Source of the DNA: Apostichopus japonicus
Taxonomy: Eukaryota; Echinodermata; Holothuroidea; Aspidochirotida; Stichopodidae
Direction: 5' to 3'
Length of the DNA stretch: 64,000 bases
Assembly: GCF_037975245.1 (NCBI RefSeq)
Contig: NC_092575.1
Span: forward strand, 16,826,310-16,890,309
Shown: piece by piece, positions 12,980-25,500 of the stretch
Layout: every line of letters begins with the position of its first letter
Numbering within the stretch: position 1 is the first letter of the stretch
Notes under the pieces: generated by a model
What the model was told of the DNA's origin: nothing
What the model saw: only the letters and a program-made list of their open reading frames with translations
The model's database searches: none
Position numbers and translations under genes: made by a program

Positions 12980-13500
12980 GGAGGGGGCACAATTTTCGAC
13001 CTCTGAATGTCATCTATCTGATCTCTTGTGAGTCCAGTATGTTGGTGAAACTAAAACCATCACCCTCAAGAAGCGGTTCTATGGCCCCAGATCCACAGTC
13101 AACTCCATGAAGACTTAGACCCCGGTTTACATGACTAACCTTTCTTCTGCTCCCCCTTCCTTCTCCCCTCTGTTTACCCCCTCTGTCGGCCTCATCTCGT
13201 AGCTCTCTTCCACTCCCCCTTTTTTTCTCCACACTTTTCTGTCTTTGTCCTTCTCTAGTTTTCTCCCTACCCTCTTCCCTTAATCCTCTCTTTGTTCTTC
13301 CATAGTTTATCTCCTACCTCTCCTCTTCCCCTGTTGGATTCTTTCTTCTCTCCATCCGTTGTCTACTAATCCTTGCGTTCACCCTGCTTATTAACCTGTC
13401 TGTTTTCTGTGTGTGTATATTTGTTACTGTAACTTGTCATTCAGCCTCTGAAGAAGACCCTGGCAGGATCGAAACGTCGGGCCCTCTTACTTTTACATAT
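12980..13500 (+). mobile_element. 3' relic of a Penelope-like retroelement (GIY-YIG end)
   Basis: From 13006 one frame reads NVIYLISCE. From 13035 a second frame (shifted by two) continues with QYVGETKT and LKKRFYGPRSTVNSMKT before a TAG at 13116. The order ISC, YVGET, LKKRF.G.RS is the signature of the C-terminal GIY-YIG endonuclease of Penelope-like elements. The frameshift and stop show that the copy is dead. A pyrimidine-rich 3' part follows, then the hammerhead-like motif at 13448. Similar YVGET tails also occur in other elements with GIY-YIG domains, so the class is inferred. Confidence 0.65.
13448..13475 (+). ncRNA. Hammerhead-ribozyme-like core next to the Penelope-like relic
   Basis: The sequence CTGAAGA, then a hairpin gaccct-ggc-aggatc (five pairs and one mismatch), then GAAAC matches the hammerhead plan of CUGANGA, stem II and GAAAC. 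Penelope-like elements are known to carry hammerhead motifs in their terminal repeats, which fits the relic directly upstream. I did not resolve full stems I and III, so self-cleavage is not claimed. Confidence 0.5.
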
Positions 13501-16020
13501 TTAAATATGACTCAAAATCGATGTCTTATGAGCCTCGTCAAAATCCTTATATATTTTGTGTAAGACTATTAATGTCTTTTGTCGAAGTATGATCTGTTAG
13601 TTAAAGCAAATAAATTCACCGCAGATGAAGATTTCGCTACAATCCTGATGGTGCCAAATGCATCGGAAAAAAACTTCTTCAAATTTTACGTGGTTTTTTT
13701 CCACGATTAAACATTTTATTTAAAAGTAAAATCTACCACCAACCGGAAGATCCCTTGCTAGTACGTGGATAAACTTTGCACGGGAAAGACACATTTGCCT
13801 TTTACTTGCATTATTGCATAAGCATCCTATATCATGTGGAGGTATAGGCTGTGATGCATTGAGCGTATATTACTGCTGAAACAATATGCATTATGCTTAT
13901 TTTCTTTTAAATATCAATTACTTACATACCCTTGACAAAATGGCCCGACGATTGATTACTTTATAGCAATTAAAAATTGACTATAAACATTTGCACTAAT
14001 TGAAGTCCAATTGGGTGAAAACATAAACACCTGTACTATATAGATAACAATAATATTAATGATACAATTTATAAGCGAAAACTACAACAACAAAAAGTTC
14101 ATCAGCGCTGTACAAAGAAAATAGATTAACTCTCCTTTCTGAAATATGACCTACAAATTGCAGTCTGTTAAATATATCTCAGTGTATGAATGGAGAAACA
14201 CCACTGCTGAATAGTTGTGGTTTGACAACGTGAGTAATACATATATAACTACATATTTTCGTCGCGAAAGTAAGGGTAAATAATTCAAGTTGGCCCGGCC
14301 TTAATTATCATATGGTATCTTAGAAATGAAGTGTACGTCCCACGCAACAGAGTATTGCGGAACCGCCGGAATTTGAAAATGTTGCTACCCAAAGAGACAC
14401 AGAGAAAACAACTGCTGGAAACCTTGTCTCATCGCTATGAACATTCGATGTTCCCTTTACAGGTAAACATGAAACTCATGAAACAAACATAAGAAGTGAA
14501 CTGTGTGGGGCGGGGGGGGGGGGGGAGAAAATAAAAGAAACAAGCAAATACAGATGAAAACATAAATAGTTTCGCTACGGTATTGTGTGACAATCAAACA
14601 TATATAATTCTCCATTTTTGTTTTTGTACGAAGTATAGAGTTACATGTATCATTGACATAACTGAAATGGATTTTTTTTTAAACTTACAGCTGTCACTTG
14701 TTCGATCATTACTTACTATAATAGCATGTCCGGACAATCATGCAGAGATTCGCTATATATTATCAGGGAACTGTTCCCTGATATTATCTGTTTAAATTTG
14801 TTCATGTCAGTGAAAAACAAATCTTGTCCCATCATAAATAATATATTCAAGATAAAAGTGAAGTTTAATCCAATATTCAATTAACTTCACAGCACGTGGT
14901 TGTCGGTCTAAACGTTGAAGTATGTCAGCTTCCATGGAGTGTGGTCATAACGCACACTATAGGATTCTCTTTGTCAATTTTGCTGTTATAAATAGCAAAC
15001 ATAAAGCCAGTTTAAACAATATGTAAGTCACAGTCAAAGAGTCTGAATGAGGTTTCTCGTGTACGAATTTTGAATATTGCTGTTAAACTGTACATGGATG
15101 GATATTCAAATAGTTTGAAAATGTTGTGAATATGTGTGTGCGTGTTTGTGGATGGGAGGGGGCAGTGACTTGCACATGATGGTGTGGACATCGTAAATTC
15201 CCCTTACTGACCGCCGGGAAAGGGGCATAAACCTTTACGGAAGGGCTGCAGAGCAAAACGAACGATTTTCATAAAGGAACTTGGCGCTGTGGCCGGCTGA
15301 TGCCGACTCTCATGAAAGAGGTTCTGGGTTCAAAAAAAAATTACAAGTCAAGATGTTCAATAGTGCATCCTGATGCATACTTAGACTATAAATTAGGTCT
15401 ATAATTAGCTTGGCAACTTAATTACCCCTAAATTTCGAAGAGCATGGTCGAAACTTGAGGGTTAAAAAAAGAAAAGAAAGGAAAGTAACAAATCAGGAAA
15501 AGTTGACATGAAATTGAGATAAAATAGGCTAGCTATAGTCGTACTATTGGCATTAGGCTATTCGAAATACCATAAAATATCAAAATATCCAGCAAACTTT
15601 GTTTGAGACAATAGTCCGAACGTTTAGCATATATAGAAGCTATAGTCGAGATTTTCAGAAAAATACTCGATATTTCGACTTGTTCCTCGGAGTTTTGTAT
15701 CGACTAGTATAGGCCTTTGTCGAGATATAATTCAAGACAATGAAGGAGAAGCAGCTGCATGGGACTCATGTTGAAGAAAAATCGAAATTTCGAGAATCCA
15801 AATGTGAAAATCAGTTAACTTTTGAGATACAGGCCTAGTCGAAATTCTCGATAAAAATATATGATTAGAAGTTCTGTATAATAGGTCGAAAACTCGAAAA
15901 AAAAAAGCCGTTGAAATGATATTGAGAAAATCGTCTTATTTCCAACCTAGGGACGGTCTTCACTAAAATGTTTCACATATCTCCATCAAATGCAACCGCG
16001 ACCCCAAAGACATCCCTACT
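13501..16020. other. Intergenic; no supported gene
   Basis: AT-rich DNA with only short open frames. A decayed tRNA-like stretch near 15283-15335 (gcgctgtggccggctgatg, then gggttcaaa) may be a SINE remnant. Confidence 0.5.
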
Positions 16021-16024
16021 ATTC

Positions 16025-16300
16025 TGCAGATATTTGACACCCTGCACTTCCCTTTTCCCTGCCGCCTTCCCTTCGCTTTCCATCCGCGTTCCGTGTTTGC
16101 TCGATCCCTTCCCCTTCTCTACCCACTCCCATCCTCCTTTGGTCCCCTACCCCCTCTCTCTCCCCTTCCCAAGGCCCCTTCCTTTCCATTCCTCTCATTT
16201 TCCCATCCCTCCCCTTCCCCTTCTTTTCCATACCCTTCATATCCCCTCCTTTTTTTCCTTCACTTTCCCTTCCTTTCCGTTTTCTTCCCATTCTTTACAC
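16025..16300. repeat. Long pyrimidine (C/T) tract upstream of BRAP
   Basis: About 275 bp in which the plus strand is overwhelmingly C and T, with only scattered purines. It ends about 160 bp before the BRAP start codon. Strand asymmetry of this kind can form triplex (H-) DNA and is common in TATA-less promoters; a promoter role here is inferred from position alone. Confidence 0.7.
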
Positions 16301-16459
16301 AAGTTTTGCGTGATCGGTCTGTCAGTATTTGTCACCTGCATTATCAAAAGAAAGTAGGCTACATACATTTCGGTACACCAGGCGAGAATTGCACGTAAGC
16401 CAAGACAGAAAAGAATTATTATGCTGAAAATTTGACACGGACGCTGGATCAGTGCACTT

Positions 16460-16538
16460 ATGTCAATTTCTCATTGCGTTATTCGTTTAGAAATAGCAGA
16501 CGAATGTGATTTTCTCACAGACGTTGCATTTTCAAGCG
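16460..16538 (+). CDS. BRAP: BRAP coding exon 1 (N-terminus)
   Basis: Encodes [16 protein letters not shown] and 10 more residues, aligning with human MSVSLVVIRLELAE. The donor is gtaagt and the exon ends in phase 1. Confidence 0.88.
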
Positions 16539-19500
16539 GTAAGTCAAAATTTCAGTTATATATTGTGAATCTATTTTGAGTTTATGTTTTGATTTCTATT
16601 TGTCACGAAAATATAGTTTTATGTGTACTTGTAAGACATTGGTCCAGTTTAGCGACAAGAAAACATGACAAAGCATTAGGCGCTTGCGTGATGTAACATG
16701 TTCATTTTTTAATGAATGATCGTGTTAATTGAGTGAATGTTCGGCTTGTGACGTATTAAGCACTAACAAACATCATTGTTGCATTTATTTTCATATTAGG
16801 CAATATAACTATCCGAGATTAACAAGACTACCTAGGCCTAAGTCTAGGTTAGCCATAGCCTAGCCCAGCCATAATGTTAGACCTAGACTATACAATACGC
16901 ATACAGTATATAAAATGCTGTACTGTATTCCTTATTCACTGTATACCCCGACCCAAAATGGTCAAAGTTACAAAATTCTTAAGCCTACATAGCTTCCTGA
17001 TTGTATAAGTAATTTACTTAAGCCTATCATCCATTAATGATGTTATAGATCTTTGTGAATAGGAGAGACAATTACCTGGGTTTCATAACCTTACCTTTCG
17101 AAAACATTACACAACCTGTGTTATCCCAATAGCTGTCCCTAGTAGTATTACATCATAAACTGTTGACAATGGTTTCCGACCATTTGAAGCAAGAATATTC
17201 TTGACATAAACATTGCCATTCTGGCACATACAGACATTGCTCACTTTGAATTTTGTTCTCATTCTCTTTATTCTTTTGCTTTCCATTTCTGAGAGAATCA
17301 AGAATAAGAACAAGAAAGAACAAGAAGATGCTCTAGTAGTAACAACTCTGTACTATCCTTCCCTTCCCACCCAGCAATGCACTGGACTAAATGAATAGCT
17401 ATGATTTGTATTTCCTAATTATTGTAATCTCTTCAGAATGTAGAATGGCAGAAGCTGTTGAAAATACAGTGCCAGAGAAAGCTGATAAACGAAAACCTAC
17501 AAGTCCCCAGGCTTCAACTCCAGTTAACTCAGAGGATGTTAAAAGGATCCATGGAAAGAGAGAGCTGCGAGAAATCACTGTGGAAACTTTCAGCAGAATG
17601 GAAGGTATGAGTTTGTTGTGAAACCAATTCTGCAGCAATTTAACGAAAGGTTGGACTGTAGTTGTAAATACAGCAAAAAATTACATTTAGGCACACAGGG
17701 GCTCGACTAAACCGACCACATTTAAAGCTTTTGCCTTTGCTTAATATTACATATTTGTTTGTTTACTTTTACACAAAATTGCCACTGTGCCCCTCAAAAG
17801 CAAGAAGACAAAAAAAGAGGGACCCTAACAATGCCCTAAATTGCTGTAATGCCTTTTTGCTCATGCCAAAGTTTGAAACCATGTACTTGTTAAATCATAA
17901 AAGTTCTTTTTATCGCTATCATGAGAAAAATGATGTCTTATTTGTTTCTACTTTTGCTTCCTGCGTTTAGTTTTGCAAGTTTGGATTTTGGCATGTAGTA
18001 TAATGGTTAATGATGCAGCAGCATTCACTGTAGTACTTACTGCTTGCACATACTGTAACTACAAGTTTTGCATTTCCACAAAACTATATTCCAATACAAT
18101 CATGTATTTTTTGCTAATCTGATTGACATGCAGTCAGCTCCCAATTCACTGCAAATGGTTTGGCACTTCCACGATCAGTGAAATCTCTTCACCGAGCTTC
18201 AGTACAGCTGTTTCAATAGCAGTAGAGATAGATCTATGTCACATTTTTTTAGTTTATCCACAACCCCTGACACAAAATTTCACTTATACATGATACTGGA
18301 TTTTATATTTCAGACGATAAACCCATCAGCGAGTCCAAATGCCAAAATAAAGGTAAAAGCAAAAGGCATAAAGATTCCAGAAAGACGAGTTCAAGGAGTA
18401 GCTCAGAGTCAGATGTTACCAGCCCCATTCCAGTTTCTGGTGATTCCAGCATCTCTGTAACATTTGGCGATTTCGAACCTAGCGAAAACATTTCCAGACC
18501 TCTATCAAAGACGGAGTCTGACGGACAGGAGGAAGGTGATGGAGAAGCTCAATCTGATGAGAGCAAATCGAAACCTCCTGTCAATGATGACGCTGTTGAT
18601 GACCCAAAAGGTTTGAAAGAGGAAATTGGTCGACCGCTTAGTTCAAGGGAACTACCTTTCTTTTCGGGCAACCCCTCCGTGGAAGTCACCAAAGGCATTC
18701 TTCATCTCTTCAAAGAAAAGTGAGTTTTTGGATTGTCCAGTCTGACCATATCATTTTTCAGAGCAACATTCCTCACTTTATGTTTGTAGTGTATGGAAGT
18801 TGTGAATCCAGACTTTGGTTTTCTTTGAGTTCTGTGGTTGTTTCGTTTTGGAACCACAAATTTTTAAGGCTAAATTGAAATAGAGATTTAATACCTTAAC
18901 AATTACCCTGAGATGGCTAAACTATATCTTACATTACACAATAATAGTTCAATGCTTCATCCCACCACCACGCCCTAAGTAGTTTCGTAGTTGTTTTCCA
19001 TAAGGATCTTCTTGCTATGCGATACTGTAGTTCCATAACAATATGGCTCATTAAATTAGCTAGTCAACTTTCATGTCAAAGACTGAGAGAAAAGTTTTAA
19101 AAAAAAATCTTTAAAAATGTCTAATTTCATTAATGCCTGGTTTATAATCCTTCATTGATTGGATAATTTTAAGACAGTTTGCTAGCTGCAATCTTATTTG
19201 TTAATAATATTTGGTAGGTTTAGTCACTGTGGTGACCAAGTACAACCAGTTGTTTCCATATTATATCCTAGATCAGGGAAATTGTCAATTAGTAGGGGTA
19301 GACAATGACATTTGTTGCAGCAGAGGGCCAGGGATATAACCCAAATTTCACCTAATTTGAGTATTGTGCTGTGTAGGCTGGTTGGGTGCTCCAGCCAAAG
19401 GCTGTTAGGGCCAACATACCAGATTCATGCAAGGTCTTTGGGTCTTCTTTTTTCATGGGCCAGATTTAAAAGTTTTGTGGGCCGAAGTTGGGCCCGCAGG

Positions 19501-22500
19501 CCATCTATTGAGAACACCTGCCCTTGATTCTATAACCTTGAGTGGTGCCAAACCTGTCGTGGTGCATCCAATCAATTGTAGTAAAAATGTCTCAATTTGC
19601 TTGATCTTGGTACAAATTAATCATTCCTCTAGATGATAATTCTGTCGCAAGTTATGTAACGTAATTTATCCATTTCCTCAGTCACACCACCCCATTAGAC
19701 GATGAAGGTTCCCGTAGTGAGATGCTCTGCATGCTTGCAGTGCCGGCATCCATGACGTGCCATTCCCTCCTACAGTTCCTGGCCCCGTGCGGAGAAGGGC
19801 TACTGTACGTACGCATCATCAGAAACAACACGCCCAACGAATTTATGGTACTATTAAAATTTGTGGATCAGGTAAGTGGCTTTCCCAATCGGGACCTTAA
19901 AAAAAAGTTTTAAAATAAGAGAGAAGGTTATGGAAATTTTTCTTAGCCAAGAACTGGCTATTGAAGAGCAATGGTTGAGAATGGCATATATATGCGATGA
20001 TACTGTCTCTAACATCTTGGCTGTATACGTATAGCGAGCCATTCCTTCAAGTGGATATATGGTAGAACAAGTGGGAACACTAAATACATATTCCACAAGC
20101 TAGGTTAAAACCTAATCTTTAACTCTAAAATATGGTTGTCTGAACCTGACTCATTGTGGTCAGTTTCCCAGCATTTGTAACATGTTACACATGTTCAACA
20201 GTACAATTGTACGACTTGACGAAAAAATAGGAATGTTTGTGAAACATTTTGTTTTATTCATGACCAACGTGGCCAACTAGTCCATATCGGCCATGTTCTT
20301 GGCAAGTTTGATGTGTGGAATTAGCTTATAGCGGACGTACTCCGCAAACTGCTACAAGTGCTGACTGACAGGACATGATTTCTGTAAGCGATAAATGGTA
20401 CCTACATTCAATTAAATGTGAAAGGGTACTAGCAATACTAGGGTGCACCTGAGGTTCTCCAGGAACTGCATGATGTTGAGAGCATCATTGCAAACATTCT
20501 TCAAAAGGTACCATTTTACGTTCTCGTTATATTATAATATAATCCCAAACAATGTATGACTATTTGTTTCAATTGCTATTCTCGATGATCTGGAATGAAC
20601 ACATGGTCAGTTGTGTTGCTGCCATTCATTAACAGTGGATGATCAATACAATTAGAGAGGAAAAAAATGAAAATTTTAAGAATTGAGGTCAGCATGTATC
20701 CATTTCATACTCGATTGATTTCCAGCGAGCTGCAGACGAAGTTTACAAAGAATTTAACAATCAACCGTTCAACTCATTCGAAGATTCTTGCTGTCATCTT
20801 GTTTTCATATCCAGAGTAGAATGCATGAAGTCCAGTGAGGTGAGTTTATCCAACGAATTTTGACATTTATGTCACTGCCTCTCCCATTCCTGAGGCTTTT
20901 GCTCTCCTTTCAAGAACGCACAGATGAAGTTGTCATAAAATTTTATCATTTTTACTGGGAATAATTTTGTCTGGTATCACATAACAGAATACTCAACGCA
21001 AGCATCAGTGAATTACTAAGCAAATGCAAAGATACCTACGCCAGTTTTAGTACAGGAAACCATGTAGCGTTATCAGTATTTTGTAACAGACAAAACAGAG
21101 AAGTTTGACGGTTGCTATGCAAAGTGTAAACCTTAAATCATTCCCCGTATGATCGTCTGTCATTATCTTAGTCAATCCAACCACTTGAATATTTGATTTC
21201 CTTTTTTCAGGGGGCGTTTCTTCCTATGCCATACCACACAGAGCTGCCAACCTGTCATATATGCCTGGAGAGGATGGATGAATCTGTTGATGGTATTCTC
21301 ACCATTCTCTGTAACCATACCTTCCATGGTAGCTGCCTCACCAAGTGGGGAGATACCAGGTACCATTAACATTTTCATATGCTTTCGATGGCAGGAGGAG
21401 GTTGAGGAGGAGGATGAGGGAGAGGGCAAAGGTATCCTCATGCAATAGTTACTGCAGTATAACTGTACCACACACCGAGGTTTTGGAAACCAAAGGCAGA
21501 ATCGAAAACCCAAAAATCTCATTTCCGTATTCACAGACAAACATCAAAATCCAAATGCATTAATAACTACACAATTCAACTGGGCAACAGCAATTCTTCT
21601 GAATGAATTAGCGATCTCTCAACACCTAGGTGGCTTTGAACTGTGAACCTGATGCATTTTGGGGTGTGTTATAATTTGCAATCATTTAGCATATATGCAA
21701 ATGCAATCTATCCCTCTCTTATGTGGCTTATAATTGTGTCAAGGAGGACAATTGCAAGGTTTTCATAATTGGTTGTCGGTTTGTCTTTAACGAATATGGT
21801 CTTTAACGAATAGTCATCCAGGATATAAAAAAAAAACATCCGGTCTTTTCATTTTCATCTACTGGACCATTGTTGACGCAAATTTGACCTTAAAGGAGAA
21901 CTCAACCCCAAGTTGAACCCAAGTCATCATTGATCTGTGTTATGAACACATTTCATAATTAATTATTAAAGGGAATAAAACTTCATCTTCTTTGTATATC
22001 ACAATTTTAATGTTCTTTCTCAGACGTCACTGGAATCTAAACAAGTATGCTTGTAGTTTTAACCGATTTTCTGTGTGTTGTTTCACTGTTTATTTGCTGC
22101 AATGGAGATGACCCTTACATGATGATATAGGTTTCGGCATGCCAACGCTGCCACACTTTTACATAACAGATTTAAGATAATGGCCAACCACCAGATTCAA
22201 CTATCAAACTAGAAATTATTTACCAAACGGAGTAAGATTTGTCAGAGCTGTATCAGAGAGTTCATGTTCGACACAAAAATTATCAGCTTAAGAGGATAAG
22301 TTGGGTTTGCTTTCCCTTCCATATCTCAAAGTGTCTCGTCATTTTGTATCACAGAAAAAAATCAACTTCATATCGTGGATTAAGACGCTCTCATTATTAA
22401 ACTTGTAACTGATCCGAGATTTACAGAACCCTCCTCATCTGAATCCCTCATCTCTCTGTTTCTCTCGTCAGTTGTCCAATCTGTCGTCACAGCCAGACGC

Positions 22501-25500
22501 CGGAACAGGTGGAAGATAATTTCTGTTTCGAATGCAGATCGCAAGAGGTGAGAAGACGGCTTTCTTGAAAATTATTGACACAATTTTAAAGATTGTCTGA
22601 TGAAATGACTAATTTCTTGAACTCTGTTGACAGTGTACTGTCTGATTGCTTGCTTATTAACCTTTCTACTACCTGAATACTTAATAAATATACCTTGTAT
22701 TAATTCTTAACCACCTCCCCTCTCCCCCCCCCCCCACCTCTCTGTTCCTACCAGGACTCTCCAACATAGAAAAATCAAAACTAGTTGTTGCACACTCATT
22801 GTGATTCATTGAGTTAATATATGATTGTATTGAAAGTTAATCAAACCGTTGATAAACGATAAAATCATGAACCAAAAAGGTCTAAATTTTCATAATTTTT
22901 CATTGTTTCCTTTTGTATTTTGTATAAAATTTGTTGATTCTTCCTCTATAGTTGTAAAATTCTGATAAGAGTGGTTTATAGTATCTGTAGAGATATTTGC
23001 CACTTTTTTTAACTAAAACCAATTCTGTTTTCCCCTGTTTCTGTCTGTGTCCCTAGAACTTATGGATTTGCCTGGTATGTGGTCATATTGGCTGTGGTAG
23101 GTATGTTGAGACTCATGCATTCAGACATTTTGAGGAAACCCAGCACACGTATGCCATGCAGCTGGGCAATCATAGAGTCTGGGATTATGCAGGCGGTAAG
23201 TGTATGCTGTAAGGAAATATCAACAGTATTGCTAGTCACTATACTGTTTTTTTTTCCTTTGCAAAAAGCCTGAAAGATGGAAATGTCATGTAGAGAGATA
23301 AATTATTGAACTAGACAGTATTGGACTGAACAGTACTGGACTGACCAGTACTGGACAGAACAGTACTGGACAGAACAGTACTGGACAGAACAGTACTGGA
23401 CTGAACAGTACTGAACAGTATTGGTCTGAAAAGTACAGCACTGGACTGAACAGTACTGGACTGAAAAGTACTGGACTGAACAGTACTGGGCTGAACAGTA
23501 CTGGACTGAACAGAACAGCACAGGACTGAACATGACCCACTTGTAAGAGTTTGCCTAAAAATAAATTATCTTTAGACCTTTCATTGTTAGATTTCTATGG
23601 TAGAAGCTTTGGACCTTAACGCACCATAAATCCCACCCATCTAACAGACTTTAATTCATGTTTTTCTGTAACTAAACTTTATCCGTAAAACACTTTTCAT
23701 GATCTACACCCACGAAATGGACCTGTTATTGTTTACATCTCTGTCATAATGAACAAATTTATGAATGTTAGGCAATACTTCCACCCCCTAAAATGGTCAC
23801 CATTATTATGATTATATTATCATTATTTATATACATAATAAAGTAAACTGTATGTACATGCAATGATAGCATAAACTTACCATGCACTTAATGTGAAGGT
23901 GTGTTCCGTAAGGATTGGTCGGTGTGTTTTCAAGAAACATAGCAGACCAGGGTGGTACTTGTTAACAAACTGTCTTAATTAGCAAAATTAGTCTTTTGAT
24001 TTAACTATATTGCAGGAAATTTGGTAAGCAAAGAATATCTTTGCTTACCCTTTATCACCTAAAATAAGCATTCTATGCCATGGATATGCTATTATTACCT
24101 GTACTTTATATTAACAGACCCTTCCCACGACTAATAGAGTAATAAATGTATGCCATGCCCAAGTATTAGATTACGAGTCGAACGTATGAGGGAGGTATTT
24201 GTTAAATCTTGAATCCTGTTTATATATTTAACGACATATGCATACTTATAGCAAAGACCGCACCCTCTGAAACAGGCCATGTGCTAAATTTATCTTGTTT
24301 TTGTTGACAGATAACTATGTTCACAGACTTGTTCAAAACAAGGCAGATGGAAAACCAGTTGAGATGAATAATGGAAGCACGGTGGCACAGGATGAGAAAA
24401 TGGATTCCATCACGTTAGAGGTAGGAAATATTCTTAGAGAACTTTAAGAAATATTTCAAATAATATTAACTTTAATGTTGATCTACTCTCTTTGTGATTT
24501 TTCCACAGTAATGTTACATTGAAAAATCATTTCAAACAACTTCAGAAATGATGAGGGGGGGGGGGGGGGGGGGTGCTTTACCAATTTTGACCCATTTTTT
24601 AATTGGAATGGAAAACCCAGCAGAACAGAATAAGAAGAAACTGCCAGTTGCATCGTAAGAAGTTGCAAATCTCTTCACATTCTTCCTGTTGTTCATAAAT
24701 CTACATTAAGATACATACATATTAGACACTTATATAGCGCTGCTACATCGAGATCGTAGCGCTTTACAACTTAGCCTTGGTCATTGGTAACTTGTCACAC
24801 CTACACACCAAAGTGTGCGCAATTCAATCAATCTCTTTTGGGGCACCACAGTGCACCACAACCATATGTCCCCCGGGGGACTTCCCATAGGGTGCAGCCA
24901 CAAACCGGCGCACGCAACTATATTTACAAGTTACCTCGCAGGTCCCCATTTATACACCTGGGTGAAGAGAGGCAATGGAGATAAAGCACCTTGCCCAAGG
25001 ACACAACGCAATGATCTGGCCAGGGCTCGAACCTGTAATCCTTAGATCACCAGTCCACTGCCTTAACCACTTGACCACAATGCCCCCAGCCTATAAGAGA
25101 CAGTAGTTTCATTTCATCCTCCAGGAAACCTTTCAACTCCTTTGACTTTCAGTGTATGTGTGTTGGAGAAGTGGAGATTGAAGAGGGTGGTGGGGGGGGG
25201 GGGAGGTAGGATGGGGGAAGTATTGAACCCTAAGAGTGCAAGTGTTGGACACAATTCAGAAAGTAGCTGTCAGGTAGGGAGCTGAAGAGGTTGCACCAGA
25301 TTACCTTTGGTGCATCATATTTTCTACATATTTAATAAAAATATAGATATTTATAATTTTATATTTTAATGCCGGGTAATACTAGTATAATATCTGCTTC
25401 TTTTTTAGTTCAATTATTTACTGTCCAGCCAGTTGGATTCTCAGAGGAAGTACTTCGAACAGAAGATAGCAAGAGTGGAGGAAGATGCCCTTGTCAGGGT

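Noticed and set aside
15968-16398. Pro/Ser/Phe-rich frames in the pyrimidine tract, and Lys/Glu/Gly-rich frames opposite
   Set aside because: Low-complexity consequence of C/T-only sequence.
19270-19530. gggcccgcaggccatctattgagaacacctgc resembling hAT-type repeat ends
   Set aside because: Looks like a common decayed DNA-transposon terminus, but no opposite end or target duplication was found, so it was not listed as an element.
23286-23540. Minus-strand open frames over the BRAP intron 8 array
   Set aside because: 15-bp period artefact in an intron.
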